A program made the position numbers and the translations under genes. Below are positions 6,684-9,346 of a stretch of 9,346 bases of DNA, in pieces. The notes beneath the pieces are model-generated. The model did not search any database. It saw nothing but the letters and a program-made list of their open reading frames with translations, and had not been told where the DNA came from. The stretch lies in the NCBI GenBank assembly GCA_964609495.1, contig CAZSTA010000146.1:1-9346 (forward strand), given 5' to 3'. Every line of letters begins with the position of its first letter. Positions within the stretch are counted from its first letter, which is position 1. This DNA is from CAZSTA01 sp964609495 [NCBI: uncultured bacterium]. Lineage in GTDB: Bacteria; CAZSTA01.

Positions 6684-7835
6684 TTAATCTTGAAGCGAGT
6701 GCCACAAATCCACTACTTTCTCAGGATTCTCTTGTTCTTCTCCGACAAGAGTATAGGCAAGGACTAAAACTCTTTTCTCTCCCTCTAAAGGCTCGAGCAT
6801 TCTTTTGAAATATCCTTCTGTACTTTCCCCTTCCTTTTTAGGCCAGTGCCCGTAATAAGTCTTGCCCCTATCCAAAAGCACTTTCATTATCCTGGCATAT
6901 GAAAGTTCTTGCTTTTCAGGCTCTCCAAGGTTTATGCCTTTTACTTCAGGCAAGTCAAGCAAGGGCCCCAGCAAATAATCTGCCCTGCCACAGAAATGGG
7001 TTATCGCTCCATTGAAAGGTTTGTAAGCTTTCCTCAAATAAGGAAAAACAAACTCCTTTAATTGGGCTGGAGAGAGGAGAACAGCAGTATCTTCATTGCT
7101 CCAGACACCGCTATTGCTTAAATAAAAATTTCCATAATAAGCTTGATTCGCTGATTCTCCCGCTGATCTTTTCAGAAGAGCTGAGCCACTAATATATAAT
7201 TGAGTAGCAATCCCCATTAAATGATGTACAAATCCGGGGTCATCATAAAGATCAGTAAATATCTCATCTCCTCTTATCATATGAGCAAGGCTAAAAGGAG
7301 CCCATGTATAGTCTAAATGCACAGAAGCTTTTCCCCCCAAGGTTTCTCTAAAATAACTAATATACTCCAAGGTTTGAGGTATGAGGCCTTCTCCACTAAT
7401 ATCTTCTACTACTCCTGGTTCTAGCCTGCTTATTTCTTGCTTGCTTAATCTTTCTTGCAACCAAGGATCTTTATCTTCAAATACTTCTTGTTCTAGTCCC
7501 AAAGTGCTGTGTAAAAAAGCAGCACCCATTCTTGCAGCTATCGAAAGTTGGGCATCAGACCTGCTCCTAGCTGTACTTATTAAACCGAAAAGCTGTTCAA
7601 AAAGCATTTTTTTCGGGTCATAAAATTGCTCTCTAAGATTATATTGACAGTAATTTGTGTTGGGCTGACAATATTGCTGTCTTTCTGGAATAGTCATACC
7701 ATTCAAAATCAAAGGAAGATAATCTGTATCTTCACTTTTTCCGACAGAAGCCTGCCTTTGCCTGCCTTTTTCCAAAATATCAAAATCAGGTTCAAGCAGG
7801 TTTAACACTTCTTCAATCTCAGGTTGTGGTTTCAT
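6684..7835 (-). CDS. Uroporphyrinogen decarboxylase (URO-D) superfamily protein
   Basis: The 383-residue protein has the pattern of the URO-D/methyltransferase TIM-barrel superfamily, best seen in ITHFCGRADYLLGPLLDL (278-295) followed by VKGINLGEP (298-306). His280 and Cys282 form the HxC(G) pair used for zinc by the MtaA/CmuA-like corrinoid methyltransferase branch, but no matching C-terminal cysteine is visible, so methyl transfer cannot be claimed. True HemE enzymes are shorter and differ at the N-terminus. ATG 7835 has an AAGGAGAG site seven bases upstream. A perfect promoter (7950-7978) gives a leader of about 108 bases. Codon style differs from the neighbours, with GAA, ATT and CTT frequent, whereas they favour GAG, ATA/ATC and AGG. 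This suggests separate ancestry. It is probably monocistronic. Confidence 0.85.
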   Translation of the reverse strand: MKPQPEIEEVLNLLEPDFDILEKGRQRQASVGKSEDTDYLPLILNGMTIPERQQYCQPNTNYCQYNLREQFYDPKKMLFEQLFGLISTARSRSDAQLSIAARMGAAFLHSTLGLEQEVFEDKDPWLQERLSKQEISRLEPGVVEDISGEGLIPQTLEYISYFRETLGGKASVHLDYTWAPFSLAHMIRGDEIFTDLYDDPGFVHHLMGIATQLYISGSALLKRSAGESANQAYYGNFYLSNSGVWSNEDTAVLLSPAQLKEFVFPYLRKAYKPFNGAITHFCGRADYLLGPLLDLPEVKGINLGEPEKQELSYARIMKVLLDRGKTYYGHWPKKEGESTEGYFKRMLEPLEGEKRVLVLAYTLVGEEQENPEKVVDLWHSLQD

Positions 7836-7949
7836 TTTTTCTCTCTCCTTATCTTATTCAAATTTCTATGTTCATTTTGAGGGAAGTTTCGATCCTCTCT
7901 CCATCGAGTCTCAATTCTATTTTCAAAGATCGGATATACCTCAGCTTTG

Positions 7950-7978
7950 ATTATACAACCTCTTTTGTATCTTGTCAA
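7950..7978 (-). promoter_or_regulatory. Sigma-70 promoter of the URO-D-family gene
   Basis: TTGACA (7978-7973) and TATAAT (7955-7950) on the minus strand are both perfect, with a 17-base spacer. The -35 hexamer falls at the end of repeat copy 1, and the sequence diverges from copy 2 just inside the spacer. The long leader (about 7943 to 7836) is unexplained. Confidence 0.87.
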
Positions 7979-8070
7979 GGGATTTATCAGTCCTCTAGTT
8001 CGTGGGAAGATCAATATCCATAGCTACCACAAATAGAAAAGCTCTCCTGTTAATTCAGAAGAGCTATCTT
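7972..8070 (-). repeat. Intergenic terminator-promoter repeat, copy 1
   Basis: This 99-bp segment matches 8398-8494 at close to 90% identity by eye, allowing three gap positions. In transcription order it holds a terminator hairpin, then a conserved stretch containing TTTGTGGTAGCTATG, a second short dyad region, CTGATAAATCCC, and the -35 TTGACA. It lies between the 81-residue membrane protein gene and the URO-D-family gene. Confidence 0.85.
8031..8065 (-). terminator. Rho-independent terminator after the 81-residue membrane protein gene
   Basis: On the minus strand arms AGCTCTTCTG and CAGGAGAGCT form a ten-pair stem with one G-U pair around a six-base loop, followed by TTTTCTATTT. It lies 38 bases after the stop at 8104. 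The U tract is short, so efficiency is uncertain. Confidence 0.7.
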
Positions 8071-8103
8071 CTTTATGCAATCCTCCTCACGAAATATATA
8101 CTG

Positions 8104-8349
8104 TCACCTACTTGTTACTTTGTATAAGGCGAATATAACTATCAGATAGGCAACAGTTCTAATTATGATTAAGAAAATTCTCAAAGTTTCTCTAAGTCCG
8201 AGAAGTGTTAAAAAATGAGAGAGACCAAAGATCCCGAAGGCTATACCAATGTAAAGAGACATTTTATCTCCGCTTTTCCTATAACCTAAATAGCCTAAGA
8301 TCACTATTATGATGCAAAGCACAAGATTTACCAAGATTATCGGATCCAT
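8104..8349 (-). CDS. Small integral membrane protein, 81 residues, function unknown
   Basis: The protein is almost entirely hydrophobic and has three predicted membrane helices, at about 4-23 (VNLVLCIIIVILGYLGY), 30-51 and 56-77. A short basic loop (YRKSGDK, 23-29) follows the first helix and the C-terminal tail (KVTSR) is basic. I recognise no named family. Similar three-helix small proteins occur as hypothetical genes in many bacteria and archaea. ATG 8349 has a strong AGGAGG site nine bases upstream. A perfect promoter (8376-8404) leaves a leader of only about 20 bases, and a terminator hairpin follows at 8031-8065, so it is probably a single-gene unit. Confidence 0.8.
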   Translation of the reverse strand: MDPIILVNLVLCIIIVILGYLGYRKSGDKMSLYIGIAFGIFGLSHFLTLLGLRETLRIFLIIIRTVAYLIVIFALYKVTSR

Positions 8350-8375
8350 TTCCTTTCACCTCCTTTCAGAGTTTT

Positions 8376-8404
8376 ATTATATAATGAAACAAAGCTTTTG
8401 TCAA
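8376..8404 (-). promoter_or_regulatory. Sigma-70 promoter of the 81-residue membrane protein gene
   Basis: TTGACA (8404-8399) and TATAAT (8381-8376) on the minus strand are perfect with a 17-base spacer. The -35 belongs to repeat copy 2. The spacer and -10 do not match copy 1. Confidence 0.87.
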
Positions 8405-8494
8405 GGGATTTATCAGTCCCCCAGTTCATGGGGAGTAAATATCATAGCTACCACAAATAGAAAAGCTCTCCTGTCAATTCAGGAGAGTTATCTT
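8398..8494 (-). repeat. Intergenic terminator-promoter repeat, copy 2
   Basis: This 97-bp segment is the partner of 7972-8070. It begins just after the stop at 8497 and ends at the -35 of the next promoter. An internal dyad, TCCCC (8417-8421) against GGGGA (8430-8434), is perfect here but weakened in copy 1. The repeat lies between the genes at 8497-8865 and 8104-8349. Confidence 0.85.
8455..8487 (-). terminator. Rho-independent terminator after the 122-residue gene
   Basis: Perfect eight-pair stem CTCTCCTG/CAGGAGAG (8487-8480 with 8473-8466 on the minus strand) around a six-base loop, then a C and TTTTCTATTT. It starts ten bases after the stop codon of the gene ending at 8497. Confidence 0.75.
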
Positions 8495-8496
8495 TT

Positions 8497-8865
8497 CTAC
8501 TTATCTCTTATCTCCTCTAGCAACTCAATAATCCTCTGGTTTTGGAGTAAGATTCGCTGATTTTGAATAAAGATATTCTTACTCATCTCCATATTGTAAA
8601 CCTCTAAGGCTACATCTATCTCATAGGACTTCTGAGCATTTCGGATATCGCGATTAGTTGAATCATATAAAGAGGAAAATAGCTTACTTAGCTCCTTCAC
8701 CGCATCCTGAGTAGGAAGTTTATCTAAGAGGAGTTTTAAGAATTGATAGGTTTCGCTCTCCTCAATTGGACGGGGTGGTGGTGGTTGTCCACCAGCCGAG
8801 ATCACCACCCCCAAGATCAAGCCTGCGATTAATCCAGCTACAAGATATATTATGTGCTTTCTCAT
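8497..8865 (-). CDS. Small single-pass membrane protein with Pro-rich linker and coiled-coil tail, function unknown
   Basis: The 122-residue product has one N-terminal membrane helix (about 4-23) containing a glycine-zipper-like GLIAGLILG (11-19). A proline-rich linker (GQPPPPRP, 26-33) and a mostly helical domain follow. The C-terminus (about 95-120) repeats QNQRI twice, at 101-105 and 108-112, in a heptad-like helix ending ELLEEIRDK, which suggests self-association. I chose ATG 8865: AGGAGG lies eight bases upstream. The upstream GTG 8874 directly abuts the ribosome binding site and is unlikely. No family is recognised. No clear promoter lies in the 91 bases upstream, so it may be co-transcribed with the gene ending at 8957. 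A terminator follows. Confidence 0.75.
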   Translation of the reverse strand: MRKHIIYLVAGLIAGLILGVVISAGGQPPPPRPIEESETYQFLKLLLDKLPTQDAVKELSKLFSSLYDSTNRDIRNAQKSYEIDVALEVYNMEMSKNIFIQNQRILLQNQRIIELLEEIRDK

Positions 8866-8956
8866 AATTCTCACCTCCTTTATGTCAATAAGAATCGAAG
8901 GGATTGAAGTAGATATATAAGAATATTATCAGCTGTATCACAGAAGTATTTTTTGA

Positions 8957-9346
8957 CTATTCTCTCTTTTCCTCCAAATCCTTCTTTTCTAGGCTAATCT
9001 CAAATTTTCTAAGTTCCTGTAATATCTCCTCAAGATCGGCATGCCATATTGTTCCATCTTCAAATCTGATGGCATCCACATACACAAAACCTGTCCCAAA
9101 GTTCCTAAAGGTAAAAACTGCATAAGGTCTGTGATCCCATATACTACCATCTTGCTGGTCTATATCTAACTCAGAGATAACATATCCAGCAAACTTGTCC
9201 ATAAATTCATTAAATATATTAAAAGCTCCTATTCCTAATCTAATAGCTACAATTCTTTCCCCCGATACGTTCTTGTATCTTACAGTATGCCTAATTTGAT
9301 CGGGATGTTCCCCTTTCCCACGAAATCCTTTTTCAAACTCGGCCGT
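8957..9346 (-). CDS. Unknown protein, C-terminal part only (5' end outside the window)
   Basis: The frame is open from the right window edge to TAG 8957, giving 129 residues. An internal ATG at 9202 exists, but the coding pattern clearly continues upstream of it (RYKNVSGERIVAIRLGIGAF, then NIFNEFMDKFAGY). The visible part alternates strands and turns (VSGERIVAIRLGIGAFNIF; RPYAVFTFRNFGTGFVYVDAIRFEDGTIW), suggesting a beta-sandwich domain, and ends in a highly charged helix (EEILQELRKFEISLEKKD). I recognise no named family. Nearby small membrane proteins and this fold would suit an envelope protein, but the N-terminus with any signal peptide lies outside the window. Confidence 0.75.
   Translation of the reverse strand, partial: TAEFEKGFRGKGEHPDQIRHTVRYKNVSGERIVAIRLGIGAFNIFNEFMDKFAGYVISELDIDQQDGSIWDHRPYAVFTFRNFGTGFVYVDAIRFEDGTIWHADLEEILQELRKFEISLEKKDLEEKRE

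Noticed and set aside
6408-6767. Plus-strand 119-codon reading frame in the gap beside the URO-D-family gene
   Set aside because: It has no ribosome binding site, its composition is unlike the confident genes, it matches no family pattern, and its 3' end runs antisense through the end of the URO-D-family gene.
7836-7949. Tiny upstream ORFs (MERGSKLPSK and MNIEI, joined by an ATGA overlap) in the leader of the URO-D-family gene
   Set aside because: There is no good ribosome binding site and such short frames are expected by chance. The overlap was noted, but it is not enough for a leader-peptide claim.
8866-8886. TTGACA just upstream of the 122-residue gene as a promoter -35
   Set aside because: It overlaps the ribosome binding site region, and no -10 lies 17 bases downstream because that position is already inside the start of the gene.
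1-9346. tRNA, rRNA, CRISPR arrays or transposase genes
   Set aside because: No cloverleaf-like segment, rRNA-like stretch, regularly spaced direct repeats or transposase motifs were seen on either strand by eye.

Overview
The window reads as bacterial chromosome from a moderately AT-rich organism. All supportable genes lie on the minus strand. They have Shine-Dalgarno sites and several textbook sigma-70 promoters. The gene mix (NHL propeller, URO-D-superfamily protein, PreA-like flavoprotein, chromosomal Ycf46/Ycf35) suits an uncultivated or deep-branching phylum, but the sequence alone does not name one. No photosynthesis gene is present, although the central operon carries two families named from plastid and cyanobacterial genomes.

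Layout, left to right on the plus strand (transcription runs right to left). Positions 1-581: the N-terminal part of an exported NHL-repeat protein, cut by the window edge. Positions 765-4061: a four-gene operon in transcription order band 7/prohibitin-like membrane protein, Ycf46-type AAA+ ATPase, Ycf35 (DUF1257), DUF2997. It is driven by a perfect TTGACA-17-TATAAT promoter at 4097-4125. Positions 4142-6129: a two-gene operon of a nucleotidyltransferase-fold protein followed by a PreA/dihydroorotate-dehydrogenase-like flavoprotein with two 4Fe-4S clusters. It also has a perfect promoter (6203-6231).

Positions 6232-6683 form a long stretch without a confident gene. It holds a good promoter and ribosome binding site feeding an 18-codon ORF that ends inside a 22-bp palindrome, which looks like a gene start cut off by a palindromic element. 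Positions 6684-7835: a URO-D-superfamily protein with a visibly different codon style. Positions 8104-8865: two small membrane proteins of unknown function. Position 8957 to the window end: the C-terminal part of another unknown protein.

Two diverged copies of a ~98-bp intergenic unit (7972-8070 and 8398-8494) separate the small genes. Each packs a terminator hairpin for the upstream gene and the -35 of a perfect promoter for the downstream gene, so together they look like a duplicated terminator-promoter cassette. The most interesting biological candidate is the band 7-Ycf46-Ycf35-DUF2997 operon, possibly a membrane-scaffolded AAA+ machine with two small conserved partners of unknown role.
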